A DNA stretch of 64,000 bases from positions 2,170,001 through 2,234,000 of the forward strand of contig NC_014375.1 in NCBI RefSeq assembly GCF_000144605.1, read 5' to 3'. Shown piece by piece: positions 7,970 through 17,642 of this stretch. The position numbers and the translations under genes were made by a program. This DNA is from Brevundimonas subvibrioides ATCC 15264. GTDB taxonomy: Bacteria; Pseudomonadota; Alphaproteobacteria; Caulobacterales; Caulobacteraceae. A model generated the notes under the pieces. The model did not search any database. It saw only the letters and a list, made by a program, of their open reading frames with translations, and was not told the DNA's origin. Position 1 is the first letter of the stretch. Every line of letters begins with the position of its first letter.

Positions 7970-8961
7970 GACCGGACCTCCTCCCTCGCGCCTTCGTCCG
8001 CGATGCGATCGACGACCTCGAACAGGAAGGCCTGGGTCAGCAGGGCCCGCGCCTCATCGGCCGGGATGCCGCGCTGCTCCATGTAGAACAGGGCGCTCTC
8101 GTCCAGATTGCCGACCGTGTTGCCGTGGGCGCACTGCACGTCGTCGGCATAGATTTCCAGCTCGGGCTTGGCGTCCACCTCGGCCCGTTCGCCCAGGATC
8201 AGGGCATGGTGGCCCATCCGCGCGTCGGTGCCGTCGGCCCCGCGCTCGACCACGATCTTGCCCTGGAACACGCCGCGCGCGGTGTCGCGCACCACGCCCT
8301 TGGTCAGCTGGGAGGTGACACCGTTCAGGCCGTTGTGGCGGACCACGCTGGTCAGGTCGGAATGGCGCTCGCCGGACAGGGCGTAGAGCCCGTCCAGAAC
8401 GATCTCCGTCCCCTCGCCGCCGTGCGCCAGATGGGTTTCCTGCCGCTGCAGGCGCGCGCCATGGGTGACCGTCGTCTGGCGATAGACCGCGCCCGCGGCC
8501 GTCTTCACGCTCGTCACGGCGACCGAGATCGCGTCGGCCGGCTCGTCGATCAGCACGACCCGGGTGACTTCCGCTCCGGCCGGAATGTCCAGCTCGATCC
8601 GTGTGTTGGCGACGTAGGCTGAGCCGGAGCCTTCATGGCTTTCCAGCAGGGTCAGGCGCGCGCCGGGTCGCACCGCGATCCGTACCGCCGCGCTGTGGCC
8701 CGTGCCCGTGGCGTCCGAGACGAACCGCAGCCGCAGCGTCTGCTCGCCCGAGGCGACGAAGGCGTCCGCCCCGACCGCCCGGCCGTTGGCGAAGGCCAAT
8801 TCCTCGCCGCCGAGCGCCGCGAACGGCCCGCCCGGGGCAATCGTCACGGCCGGCGAAGGCGGCGGCGTCTCGCGCAGGACGCGGGCCAGATCGGTGTATT
8901 TCCACGCCTCGACCCGCCGGGACGGGAAGGTCGAGGGGTCGCGAAGGTCCAGCGCCGTCAC
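7948..8961 (-). CDS. sufD: Fe-S scaffold subunit SufD
   Basis: 337 residues. Begins with the SufB/D N-terminal signature (FPSRRVEAWKYTDL, about 13-26) and ends in the right-handed beta-helix core with CAHGNTVGNLDESALFYMEQRGI, including the conserved cysteine and the RGI segment shared with SufB. It forms the SufBC2D complex where clusters are built. Its start overlaps the sufC stop by 4 bp. Confidence 0.94.
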   Translation of the reverse strand: MTALDLRDPSTFPSRRVEAWKYTDLARVLRETPPPSPAVTIAPGGPFAALGGEELAFANGRAVGADAFVASGEQTLRLRFVSDATGTGHSAAVRIAVRPGARLTLLESHEGSGSAYVANTRIELDIPAGAEVTRVVLIDEPADAISVAVTSVKTAAGAVYRQTTVTHGARLQRQETHLAHGGEGTEIVLDGLYALSGERHSDLTSVVRHNGLNGVTSQLTKGVVRDTARGVFQGKIVVERGADGTDARMGHHALILGERAEVDAKPELEIYADDVQCAHGNTVGNLDESALFYMEQRGIPADEARALLTQAFLFEVVDRIADEGAREEVRSWLTARL

Positions 8962-9707
8962 GCGGCCTGCGGCAGGTATTTGTCGTACCCTTCCGCCTCC
9001 AGCTGCAGCGCCAGCTCCGGCCCGCCCGAGGCCACGATCCGGCCGGCGGCCAGCACATGGACCCGGTCAGGTTTGATGTAGTCGAGCAGCCGCTGATAGT
9101 GGGTGATCACCAGCATGGCGCGATCAGGCGAACGCAGGGCGTTCACCCCCTCCGACACGATCCGCAGGGCGTCGATGTCGAGGCCGGAATCGGTCTCGTC
9201 GAGGATCAGCAGCGACGGCTCCAGCAGGGCCATCTGCAGGATCTCCATCCGCTTCTTCTCGCCACCCGAGAAGCCGACGTTGAGCGGCCGCTTCAGCATC
9301 TCGAAGTCCATCTTCAGCGCCGCCGACGCCGCCTTGACCTGTTTCAGGAAGGCCGGGGCGGACACCTCCTCCTCGCCCCGCGCCCGCTTCTGGGCGTTCA
9401 GCGCCGTGCGCACGAAGGTCAGGGCGGGGACGCCGGGGATCTCGATCGGATACTGGAAGGACAGGAAGACGCCCTCGGCCGCCCGCGCAGCCGGGTCAAG
9501 CTCGAGCAGGTCCTGCCCGTTCCACGACACCGCGCCCTCGGTCGCCTCATAGCCGGGCCGCCCCGACAGGGCGTAGCCCAGCGTCGACTTGCCGGCCCCG
9601 TTCGGCCCCATGATGGCGTGCACCTCGCCCGCCGGAACGTCGAGCGTCAGGCCCTTGAGGATCGGCTTGTCGCCGACGGAAACGTGGAGGTTGTTGATCT
9701 TGAGCAT
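8958..9707 (-). CDS. sufC: Fe-S assembly ATPase SufC
   Basis: 249 residues, a soluble ABC-type ATPase. Walker A GPNGAGKST at 34-42, Q-loop in the FQYPIEIPGV segment, signature FSGGEKKRMEI, Walker B LLILDETDSGLD and switch histidine in VITHYQ. SufC drives conformational change of SufB-SufD during cluster building. It starts 13 bp after sufB. Confidence 0.95.
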   Translation of the reverse strand: MLKINNLHVSVGDKPILKGLTLDVPAGEVHAIMGPNGAGKSTLGYALSGRPGYEATEGAVSWNGQDLLELDPAARAAEGVFLSFQYPIEIPGVPALTFVRTALNAQKRARGEEEVSAPAFLKQVKAASAALKMDFEMLKRPLNVGFSGGEKKRMEILQMALLEPSLLILDETDSGLDIDALRIVSEGVNALRSPDRAMLVITHYQRLLDYIKPDRVHVLAAGRIVASGGPELALQLEAEGYDKYLPQAA

Positions 9708-9720
9708 TGTTTCTTCTTGA

Positions 9721-11187
<1,467 letters not shown>

Positions 11188-11191
11188 GATC

Positions 11192-12331
11192 TTACGCGGT
11201 TTCCTTCACGCGGGCGGACTGACGCGCGCGATGTGTCTCGTATGCCTTGGTCCACGCCGCAGCGAAGCGTGACCAATCGTCTTCCGTGGTGCCCCAGCCG
11301 CCCGAGACCCGCACGCCCCCGGTCGCCAGGTCCATCCGGCCCATGGCCACGATCGTCCGGCTGGGCTTGGTCTTGCCCGAGGAACAGGCGCTGCCCGCCG
11401 AGACCATGATCCCGCCCAGATCCAGCACGATCAGGGCCTGCGGGCTGTCCCAGTCGACGACCGACAGGAACAGGGTGTTGGGCAGACGCGGCGCGCCCTT
11501 GCCTAAAATGGTCGCCCCCGCCGCCTCGACGGTCGCCTCGGCCGCGTCGCGCCAGGCCTTGTGCGCCTCGGCCAGCGGCAGGTCGCGCGCGGCGCAGTCG
11601 GCCGCGACGCCGAAGCCGTGGATGCCCGGCACGTTCTCGGTCCCGGCCCTCAGGCCGCGTTCCTGCCCGGCCCCGCGCACGATCTGCACCGCCGCCCGGC
11701 CTTCGCCCAGAACCAGCGCGCCCACGCCCTGCGGCCCGCCCAGCTTGTGCGCGGACAGGGTCAGGCTGTCGGCCTTCAAGGCCCCCATCGACACGGGGAT
11801 CTTGCCGGCCGACTGGATCGCATCGACGTGCAGCCAGCCCCCGGCCTCGCGCACCAGCGTCGCGGCCTCGCGGATCGGCTGGATGACGCCGCTTTCGTTG
11901 TTGGCATGGTGGATCGCCACGACCGCCTTGCCGGGGGCCCGCAGCAGTTCGGACAGCCGGCCCAGATCGATCACGCCCCGCGCGTCCACCGGCAGAACCT
12001 TGACCGGCTTGCCCGAGGCCATGGCCGCCTCGGCCACGCAAGGATGTTCGGACGCGCAGACGATCAGCCGCTCGAACCCGGCCGCCAGCGCGCTGGCGAT
12101 CGCCTGGGCGTTCGATTCCGTGCCGCCGGAGGAGAAGATCACGGACTGGGCATCCGCCCCGACCAGATCGGCCACCCGGGCCCGCGCGGTCTCCACCCGG
12201 GCCCGCGCCCGCCGCCCGGCCGCATGGACGGCCGACGGATTGCCGTTGTCGGCCAGGGCCTCGGCCATGGCCGCCTGCACCTCGGGCCGCACCAGAGCGG
12301 AGGCGTTGTAGTCCAGATAGACGCCGCTCAT
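11192..12331 (-). CDS. IscS/NifS-like (class I) cysteine desulfurase
   Basis: 379 residues from the ATG at 12331, which overlaps the iscR stop by 2 bases (a longer frame to 12454 is read from inside iscR). It has the NifS start [12 protein letters not shown] lysine K196 ([10 protein letters not shown]), [10 protein letters not shown], and the mobile-loop cysteine C316 in SAGSACSSG. It produces persulfide sulfur from cysteine. The operon thus encodes two desulfurases of different classes, this one and SufS. It could feed SufB, tRNA thiolation or another acceptor. Confidence 0.92.
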   Translation of the reverse strand: MSGVYLDYNASALVRPEVQAAMAEALADNGNPSAVHAAGRRARARVETARARVADLVGADAQSVIFSSGGTESNAQAIASALAAGFERLIVCASEHPCVAEAAMASGKPVKVLPVDARGVIDLGRLSELLRAPGKAVVAIHHANNESGVIQPIREAATLVREAGGWLHVDAIQSAGKIPVSMGALKADSLTLSAHKLGGPQGVGALVLGEGRAAVQIVRGAGQERGLRAGTENVPGIHGFGVAADCAARDLPLAEAHKAWRDAAEATVEAAGATILGKGAPRLPNTLFLSVVDWDSPQALIVLDLGGIMVSAGSACSSGKTKPSRTIVAMGRMDLATGGVRVSGGWGTTEDDWSRFAAAWTKAYETHRARQSARVKETA

Positions 12332-12807
12332 GCCGCCACCCCGATGCCGGCCGCGGCCGCAACCGGGCGCCGCGGCCCCGTCCGGTTCATGATGACGTCT
12401 TCCAGCGAGACGCTGGCCAGATAGCGGTGGATCTCGTCGCCAAGGTCTTCCCACAGATTGTGGGTGATGCAGCGTTCACCCGCCATCATGCAGCCCCGCG
12501 GCGAGGAATGGGCCGCGCACCGGGTCGCGCGGATCGGCTCGTCGACCGCCAGAACGATTTCCGACACAACGGTCTCGCCCGCCGTCTTGGCCAGCCGATA
12601 CCCGCCGCCGGGCCCGCGCACACTGCGGACCAGACCGCTTTTCCGCAGGCGGGCGAACAGCTGTTCCAGATAACTCAATGAAATCTCTTGGCGTGTCGCA
12701 ATCTCGGCCAGGGACACGGCGCGGCCCTCGGCCCCCTCGCCCTGTCCGTTGCGGGCCAGATCGGCCATCGCCATCACGGCATATCGTCCCTTGGTCGACA
12801 GTCGCAT
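12328..12807 (-). CDS. iscR: Rrf2-family Fe-S regulator IscR
   Basis: 159 residues starting MRLSTKGRYAVMAM, the standard IscR start (an upstream in-frame start at 12837 is unlikely). A winged helix (about 1-80, LSYLEQLFARLRKSGLVRSVRGPGGGY) is followed by three cysteines C97, C106, C113 and H116 (CITHNLW), matching the 2Fe-2S ligands of E. coli IscR (three Cys and a His) but with wider Cys spacing. It is first in the operon and, by analogy, should repress it when clusters are plentiful. The tail is Ala/Gly-rich. Confidence 0.93.
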   Translation of the reverse strand: MRLSTKGRYAVMAMADLARNGQGEGAEGRAVSLAEIATRQEISLSYLEQLFARLRKSGLVRSVRGPGGGYRLAKTAGETVVSEIVLAVDEPIRATRCAAHSSPRGCMMAGERCITHNLWEDLGDEIHRYLASVSLEDVIMNRTGPRRPVAAAAGIGVAA

Positions 12808-12883
12808 CGCCGTCCTCAAAAATCGCGCGCATTTCAAAGGGTCTGTGCTATGACCCGCCGCTTCGCGAGGCGGCCGAACGCTA

Positions 12884-12917
12884 GGGTGGACTTAGAAAGT
12901 CCTACCCCGGCGGTCAA
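12884..12917 (-). promoter_or_regulatory. iscR-suf promoter with overlapping inverted repeat (candidate IscR site)
   Basis: On the minus strand TTGACC (complement of 12912-12917) fits a -35 box. Seventeen bases later TAAGTC can serve as -10. The -10 lies in an inverted repeat with arms GGACTT (12888-12893) and AAGTCC (12897-12902), extended by GGGT and TACCC outside. The arms resemble the GACT...AGTC core of IscR sites. Overlap with the -10 suggests repression. The start codon of iscR lies ~75 bp downstream. Confidence 0.5.
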
Positions 12918-12963
12918 GTATTCGGCGGGCCCGAAATGACAGTTGAACGGATTCCAGAGCCCC

Positions 12964-13614
12964 ATGCCTGAAGTCATCCTGCCCGGCGCCTCCGGTCGTA
13001 TCGAGGGCCGCTACTCTCCCGGCAAGCGCGCCAATGCGCCCATCGCCCTGATCCTGCACCCCCACCCCAAGGCGGGCGGGCATATGAACAACCCGGTCAC
13101 CGTGACCCTGTACCAGCTGTTCCAGAAGCGCGGTTTCGCGACCCTGCGCTACAACTCGCGCGGCGTGGGCAAGTCCCAGGGCGAGTTCGACTCGGGCATC
13201 GGCGAGCTGGCCGACGCGGCCACGGCGCTGGACTGGCTCCAGTCCAACAACCCTGCCGCCACCCAGACCTGGGTCGCCGGCTACCAGTTCGGGGCCTATA
13301 TCGGCATGCAGCTCCTGATGCGCCGGCCCGAGACGGACGGCTTCATCTCGGTCTCGCCGCCCTCGAACATGTACGACTTCAGCTTCCTGGCCCCCTGCCC
13401 GGCGTCCGGCCTGTTCCTGCACGGCACGGCCGACACCATCGTGCCGCCGGTCGAGGTCGAGCGCGTGGTCAACAAGCTGCGCACCCAGAAGGGCATCGTC
13501 ATCGACTACGAGCTGGAAGAAGGCGCCAGCCACTTCTGGCAGGACCACATCGACGCCGTGGACCGCCGCGTGGGTCTGTATCTGGACAAGCGCCTGGAAG
13601 CCGAACCGGCCTGA
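12964..13614 (+). CDS. Alpha/beta-hydrolase-fold protein (COG2945-like), nucleophile replaced by Gln
   Basis: 216 residues from the ATG at 12964. The fold is clear: ALILHPHPKAGGHMNN with the HPHP oxyanion segment, a YNSRGVGKS strand-turn, the elbow AGYQFGAYIGMQLLMRRPE, HGTADTIVPP carrying the acid, and SHFWQDH with the histidine. At the elbow (GxSxG) the residue is Gln (codon CAG near 13284), so a normal serine nucleophile is missing. It may be non-catalytic or use another mechanism. It is divergent from iscR and has no clear partner gene. Confidence 0.8.
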   Translation: MPEVILPGASGRIEGRYSPGKRANAPIALILHPHPKAGGHMNNPVTVTLYQLFQKRGFATLRYNSRGVGKSQGEFDSGIGELADAATALDWLQSNNPAATQTWVAGYQFGAYIGMQLLMRRPETDGFISVSPPSNMYDFSFLAPCPASGLFLHGTADTIVPPVEVERVVNKLRTQKGIVIDYELEEGASHFWQDHIDAVDRRVGLYLDKRLEAEPA

Positions 13615-13669
13615 CGTCGGCTTTCCCCGGCCCACAGGAAGCAAGAGCCCGGCCCGGAAAGCCTTGCGA

Positions 13670-13699
13670 CCGATTCTGACGTGTCGACCTGCCAGACTG
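13670..13699. repeat. 30-bp dispersed repeat, copy 1
   Basis: The stretch beginning CCGATTCTGACGT and ending TGCCAGACTG matches 27 of 30 bases at 52541-52570, 39 kb away. It lies in the convergent gap between the hydrolase and NamZ genes. Both copies are followed (about 100 and 200 bp on) by a GTTTTTTTCG run. Identity unknown. Confidence 0.55.
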
Positions 13700-13831
13700 C
13701 GTGCCGCAGGTCTTTGACAGTCGAATGCCGCATCCTCCGTCAGACCAGGACGGTTCTGGCCGACCCGGTCGAGGCGGACTCGTCGGACTCCTCGGACGGT
13801 GTTTTTTTCGGACGCCGCGCCGCAGGCTGGC

Positions 13832-15034
13832 TCAGCGATACAGCAGGAAGGGCTCGCGCGCCGCGATCCAGGCCGCCTCGTCCCGTCCTGCGATCGCATC
13901 CAGATCGCCCGGTGCCGCCGCTGCATCGTCGACCCATTCTCGCAGCGCAGGTCCGCCGTTGATCACGTCGATCGGCAGCTTGCCGAAGGCGTACTCATAC
14001 GGGAAGTCCCGCCACAGGTCGTAGTCGGGATACAGCCGCCGGATCGCCTTGAAGCCCAGCGCCTGGACCCGCCAGGGCTGGAAGGCGGCGTGGTCATAGT
14101 GCGGGCCCTCGACGTGGATCTGCACGCCGGAACACAGCTGGCCGACGTGTTTGTGGAAGGTCGGCTCGAACCACATGTCGCGCAAGGTACAGCCGTCCAG
14201 CCATTGAGGGGCCAGGGCCCGCATTTCGGCGATCACGGCGCGGGCGTCGATGTCCGGGGCCCCGAACAGCTCCAGCGGCCGGGTCGTGCCCCGGCCCTCC
14301 GACAGCGTCGCCCCCTCGACCATCACCGTGCCGGGATAGGCCCGCGCCATCGACAGGTTCGGCGCGTTGGGGCTGGGATTGATCCAGGCCCGCTCGCCCA
14401 GCGGCCAGCCGAAGCCGGGGCCCGCGTCCGGGTGATAGCCCTCCATTTCGATGACCCGGTAGGCCACATCCAGCTTGAAGTGGTCGATGAACCAGTGGCC
14501 CAGCTCGCCCAGGGTCATCCCGTGCCGCATCGGCATCGGCCCGGCCCCGACGAAGCTCTCCCAGCCCGGTACCAGGGTGGTGCCCTCGACCGGCCGCCCG
14601 GCCGGGTTGGGCCGGTCCAGCACCCAGACCTCCTTGCCGTGCTCGGCCGCGGCCTCCAGCACGTACAGCAGGGTCGTGATGAAGGTGTAGATGCGGCAGC
14701 CCAGGTCCTGCAGGTCGATCAGCACCACGTCGAAGGTGCCCATCATAGGGCCGGTCGGACGGCGCACCTCGCCGTACAGGCTGAAGACCGGAAAGCCGTG
14801 GACCGGATCGGTCTCGTCCGGGCTCTCCATCATATTGTCCTGCAAGTCGCCCTTCATCCCGTGCTGCGGTCCGAAGGCGGCGCTGATGGTCACCCCGGCG
14901 GCGATCAGGGCATCGATCGAATGGGTCAGGTCCGCCGTGACCGAAGCCGGATGCGCCACCAGCGCCACCCGCCGCTCCTTCAGAGCGGCTTGGAGCTCGG
15001 GCTCGGAGAGCAGGCGGTCGATGCCGAATTTCAT
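13832..15034 (-). CDS. namZ: NamZ-like exo-beta-N-acetylmuramidase (DUF1343)
   Basis: 400 residues, full-length DUF1343. Landmarks: RVALVAHPASVTADLTHSID, FGPQHGMKGDLQDNM, DETDPVHGFPVFSLYGE, DVVLIDLQDLGCRIYTF, LDRPNPAGRP, and RGTTRPLELFGAP. Bacillus NamZ removes terminal MurNAc from peptidoglycan fragments. No signal peptide is visible here (MKFGIDRLLS), unlike exported homologues, so a cytoplasmic recycling role is inferred. It overlaps the DOMON-like gene by 4 bp, implying coupling. Confidence 0.88.
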   Translation of the reverse strand: MKFGIDRLLSEPELQAALKERRVALVAHPASVTADLTHSIDALIAAGVTISAAFGPQHGMKGDLQDNMMESPDETDPVHGFPVFSLYGEVRRPTGPMMGTFDVVLIDLQDLGCRIYTFITTLLYVLEAAAEHGKEVWVLDRPNPAGRPVEGTTLVPGWESFVGAGPMPMRHGMTLGELGHWFIDHFKLDVAYRVIEMEGYHPDAGPGFGWPLGERAWINPSPNAPNLSMARAYPGTVMVEGATLSEGRGTTRPLELFGAPDIDARAVIAEMRALAPQWLDGCTLRDMWFEPTFHKHVGQLCSGVQIHVEGPHYDHAAFQPWRVQALGFKAIRRLYPDYDLWRDFPYEYAFGKLPIDVINGGPALREWVDDAAAAPGDLDAIAGRDEAAWIAAREPFLLYR

Positions 15035-15537
15035 GGCAGGTCCAGAACGAAGGAATCGGGATGGTGGAAGTCAGGCTTATCGGACGGATGGGCCAGGGCC
15101 CAATACGTCCTCGCGCCGTCGACGGTCTCGATGACGGCGGATAGGCCCAGACGCCGGGGCTCGACAGGCAGTTCGATGCGGCCTTCGAGGGCGACGTAAT
15201 CGCGGCCTCCGTCCAGCCCCTCGACCACGCAGACCTCGTCGGCCGGGCGCATGCCCTCGCGATACCCGTCGAACCGATAGCTGGCCCACTGGCCCGATGG
15301 CGAAAGGTTGAACTCGCGGTAGCCGTCGTCTGTCGTCACAAACGCCTCGAAACAGGTGTGTTTCCAGAGTTCGTCAGCCCGCCCGACGGGCGCATCGCCC
15401 GGCCAGGCGATGAAATCCGGATTGTCGTCGATGATGAACCTCAGCCACAGCAGGCCACCCTCCCGCTCGAACTCGACCGAGATCGCCTCGGGATAGACGT
15501 GCGTCTCGGGGACATGGGGTATCAGCGTGGCGCGCAT
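15031..15537 (-). CDS. DOMON-like (murB-like type) protein
   Basis: 168 residues resembling the DOMON-like family often found next to peptidoglycan-recycling genes: LWLRFIIDDNPDFIAWPG, DELWKHTCFEAFVTTDDGYREFNLSPSGQWASYRFDGYREGM, and a final YWALAHPSDKPDFHHPDSFVLDL. DOMON domains form beta-sandwiches that may bind sugar or heme. No signal peptide is seen. Translation is coupled to namZ (ATGA overlap), which supports a shared role in muropeptide handling; ligand unknown. Confidence 0.75.
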   Translation of the reverse strand: MRATLIPHVPETHVYPEAISVEFEREGGLLWLRFIIDDNPDFIAWPGDAPVGRADELWKHTCFEAFVTTDDGYREFNLSPSGQWASYRFDGYREGMRPADEVCVVEGLDGGRDYVALEGRIELPVEPRRLGLSAVIETVDGARTYWALAHPSDKPDFHHPDSFVLDLP

Positions 15538-15556
15538 CCCGAACCGATAGCGGCTG

Positions 15557-15572
15557 GTTGACGCCGGTCAAC
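15557..15572. promoter_or_regulatory. Inverted repeat GTTGAC-N4-GTCAAC between divergent genes
   Basis: A perfect 6-4-6 palindrome in the 190-bp gap between the DOMON-like gene (leftward) and tyrS (rightward). Each arm contains TTGAC, the usual -35 core, facing opposite ways. Toward tyrS, CTAGGA sits 17 bp further on as a weak -10. It could be a divergent promoter or a regulator site. Confidence 0.3.
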
Positions 15573-15729
15573 GCCCGGCGCTAGGACAACCTCATGTTCG
15601 CGACCTGCGCCCTCCCCGGCCTGTATTACCGCCCCTCGATCTGATCGAGCGGCCGCGAACCCCTGCGCCGCATTTTGCCGGCGCGACACCCGAGACACAG
15701 CGCCGGCCTCCCTGCTAACGGAGCCGACC

Positions 15730-16986
15730 ATGAGCGACACATCTTTCCAGTCCGACTTCCTGAAGACCCTGCAGGCGCGCGGCTATATCCATCAGGTCAC
15801 CCATCCGGCCGAGCTGGATGCGGCGGCGAAAGCCGGCGTCGTCGCCGGCTACATCGGCTTCGACGCCACCGCGCCCTCCCTGCACGTCGGCAGCCTGATC
15901 CAGATCATGATGCTGCGCCGCCTCCAGCAGGCCGGCGGCCGGCCCGTGGTCATCATGGGTGGGGGCACGACCAAGGTCGGCGACCCGACCGGCAAGGACG
16001 CGTCGCGCCCGCAGCTGACCGACGAGACGATCCAGTCGAACATCGCCTCCATCAAGACGGTGTTCGAGAAATTCCTCGTCTTCGGCGACGGCCCGACCGA
16101 CGCCGTCATGATCGACAACGACGAATGGCTGTCGAAATACGGCTACGTCGAGTTCCTGCGCGACTACGGCACGCATTTCACCGTCAACCGGATGCTGGCC
16201 TTCGACTCGGTCAAGCTGCGGCTGGAACGCGAGCAGCCGATGACCTTCCTCGAGTTCAACTACATGCTGATGCAGTCGGTGGACTTCCTCGAGCTGAACC
16301 GGCGCCACAACGTCACCCTGCAGATGGGCGGGTCCGACCAGTGGGGCAACATCGTCTCGGGCGTCGATCTGGTGCGCCGCGTGGACCACAAGGCCGCCTT
16401 CGGCCTCACGACCCCCCTCCTGACGACCGCCTCGGGCGGCAAGATGGGCAAGACCGCGCAAGGGGCCGTGTGGCTGAACGCCGAACAGCTGAGCCCGTAC
16501 GACTACTGGCAGTTCTGGCGCAACGCCGAGGACGCCGACGTCGGCAAGTTCATGAAGCTGTTCACGGACCTGCCGCTGGAAGAGGTCGCCCGGTTCGAGG
16601 CCCTGCAGGGCGCGGACATCAACGAGGCCAAGAAGGCGCTCGCGGACGCGGCCACGACCCTGCTGCACGGGGCGGAGGCGGCCGCTGCCGCCCGCGCGGC
16701 GGCCGAAGGGGCCTTCGAGCGCGGCACCCTGTCCACCGACCTGCCGACCATCGACCTGCCGTCCGGCGAGGTGATCGGGGCCATGCTGGCCGCCGTCGCC
16801 ACGCGCGCCGGCCTGACCGCCTCCAACGGCGAGGCCCGTCGCCTGGCCCAGGGCGGAGGCCTGCGACTGAATGACGAGGCGATCGCCGACGGTGCACGCC
16901 TTATCGAGGCGTCCGACGTCAACGCCGACGGCGTGATCAAACTGGCCGCCGGCAAGAAAAAGCTGATGCTCGTCCGCCCCATCTGA
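15730..16986 (+). CDS. tyrS: Tyrosyl-tRNA synthetase
   Basis: 418 residues. Class I synthetase with the HIGH-equivalent in [19 protein letters not shown], the tyrosine-pocket region [11 protein letters not shown], a KMSKS-equivalent KMGKT ([14 protein letters not shown]), and a C-terminal S4 RNA-binding domain ([16 protein letters not shown]). It charges tRNA-Tyr. The start has the Shine-Dalgarno AACGGAG upstream. A peroxiredoxin gene follows after 14 bp. Confidence 0.96.
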   Translation: MSDTSFQSDFLKTLQARGYIHQVTHPAELDAAAKAGVVAGYIGFDATAPSLHVGSLIQIMMLRRLQQAGGRPVVIMGGGTTKVGDPTGKDASRPQLTDETIQSNIASIKTVFEKFLVFGDGPTDAVMIDNDEWLSKYGYVEFLRDYGTHFTVNRMLAFDSVKLRLEREQPMTFLEFNYMLMQSVDFLELNRRHNVTLQMGGSDQWGNIVSGVDLVRRVDHKAAFGLTTPLLTTASGGKMGKTAQGAVWLNAEQLSPYDYWQFWRNAEDADVGKFMKLFTDLPLEEVARFEALQGADINEAKKALADAATTLLHGAEAAAAARAAAEGAFERGTLSTDLPTIDLPSGEVIGAMLAAVATRAGLTASNGEARRLAQGGGLRLNDEAIADGARLIEASDVNADGVIKLAAGKKKLMLVRPI

Positions 16987-17000
16987 ACGGAGACACCGCC

Positions 17001-17456
17001 ATGACCCAGATCGTTGAAGGCGCAAAGGCCCCCGCGTTCGACATGCCCGCCGATGGCGGCGGTCGTGCCATCCTGGCCGGGCCGACCGTGCTGTATTTCT
17101 ACCCGAAGGCGGACACGCCGGGCTGCACCAATGAGGCAAAGGACTTCACCGACCACGCCGAGGCCTTCGCTGCCGCCGGGGTGACGGTCATCGGCGTCTC
17201 GAAAGACCCGGTGAAGAAGCTTGAGAAGTTCAAGGCCAAGTACGATCTGAAGGTCACCCTGGCCTCCGACGAGGAAACAGGCGTCACCGAGGCCTACGGC
17301 GTCTGGGTCGAAAAGAGCATGTACGGCAAGACCTACATGGGGATCGAGCGCGCCACCTTCCTGATCGACGGGTCCGGCACGGTCCGCCAGGTGTGGCGCA
17401 AGGTGTCGGTCAAGGGGCATGCCGAGGCCGTTCTCGCAGCCGCGAAGACACTCTGA
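17001..17456 (+). CDS. bcp: Thioredoxin-dependent peroxiredoxin (Bcp/PrxQ family)
   Basis: 151 residues, family length. The peroxidatic cysteine is C42 in YPKADTPGCTNEA. In typical Bcp/PrxQ a resolving cysteine sits five residues later; here it is Lys47 and no other cysteine exists in the protein, so it should act as a 1-Cys enzyme needing an external thiol. It reduces peroxides in the cytoplasm. The ATG follows the tyrS stop closely, suggesting cotranscription. Confidence 0.92.
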   Translation: MTQIVEGAKAPAFDMPADGGGRAILAGPTVLYFYPKADTPGCTNEAKDFTDHAEAFAAAGVTVIGVSKDPVKKLEKFKAKYDLKVTLASDEETGVTEAYGVWVEKSMYGKTYMGIERATFLIDGSGTVRQVWRKVSVKGHAEAVLAAAKTL

Positions 17457-17566
17457 ACGCGATCCGGTAGTCTTTGCTCAACCCGATACAGTGTCCGGAA
17501 ATACCCCTGACGCGCGAATCCTGTACTGAATAGATTCGTTCACGGATCATCGGCATGCCATCGTGG

Positions 17567-17581
17567 TTAACATCGCGTGAA
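17567..17581 (+). promoter_or_regulatory. Possible CtrA box (TTAA-N7-TGAA)
   Basis: TTAA at 17567-17570 and TGAA at 17578-17581 with 7 bases between, one mismatch from the CtrA consensus. It is about 60 bp upstream of the M23 peptidase ATG, a position from which cell-cycle control of the M23-bactofilin pair would be plausible. Confidence 0.3.
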
Positions 17582-17642
17582 CGCTATTGCCGCAGCGCAA
17601 CAGTTGCAGGATAGTCGGCCCCGTACATGGGGGCGTGTTACG

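Noticed and set aside
13776..13813. Intrinsic terminator at the T7 run between the hydrolase and NamZ genes
   Set aside because: No stable hairpin immediately before the T-run; arms pair poorly.
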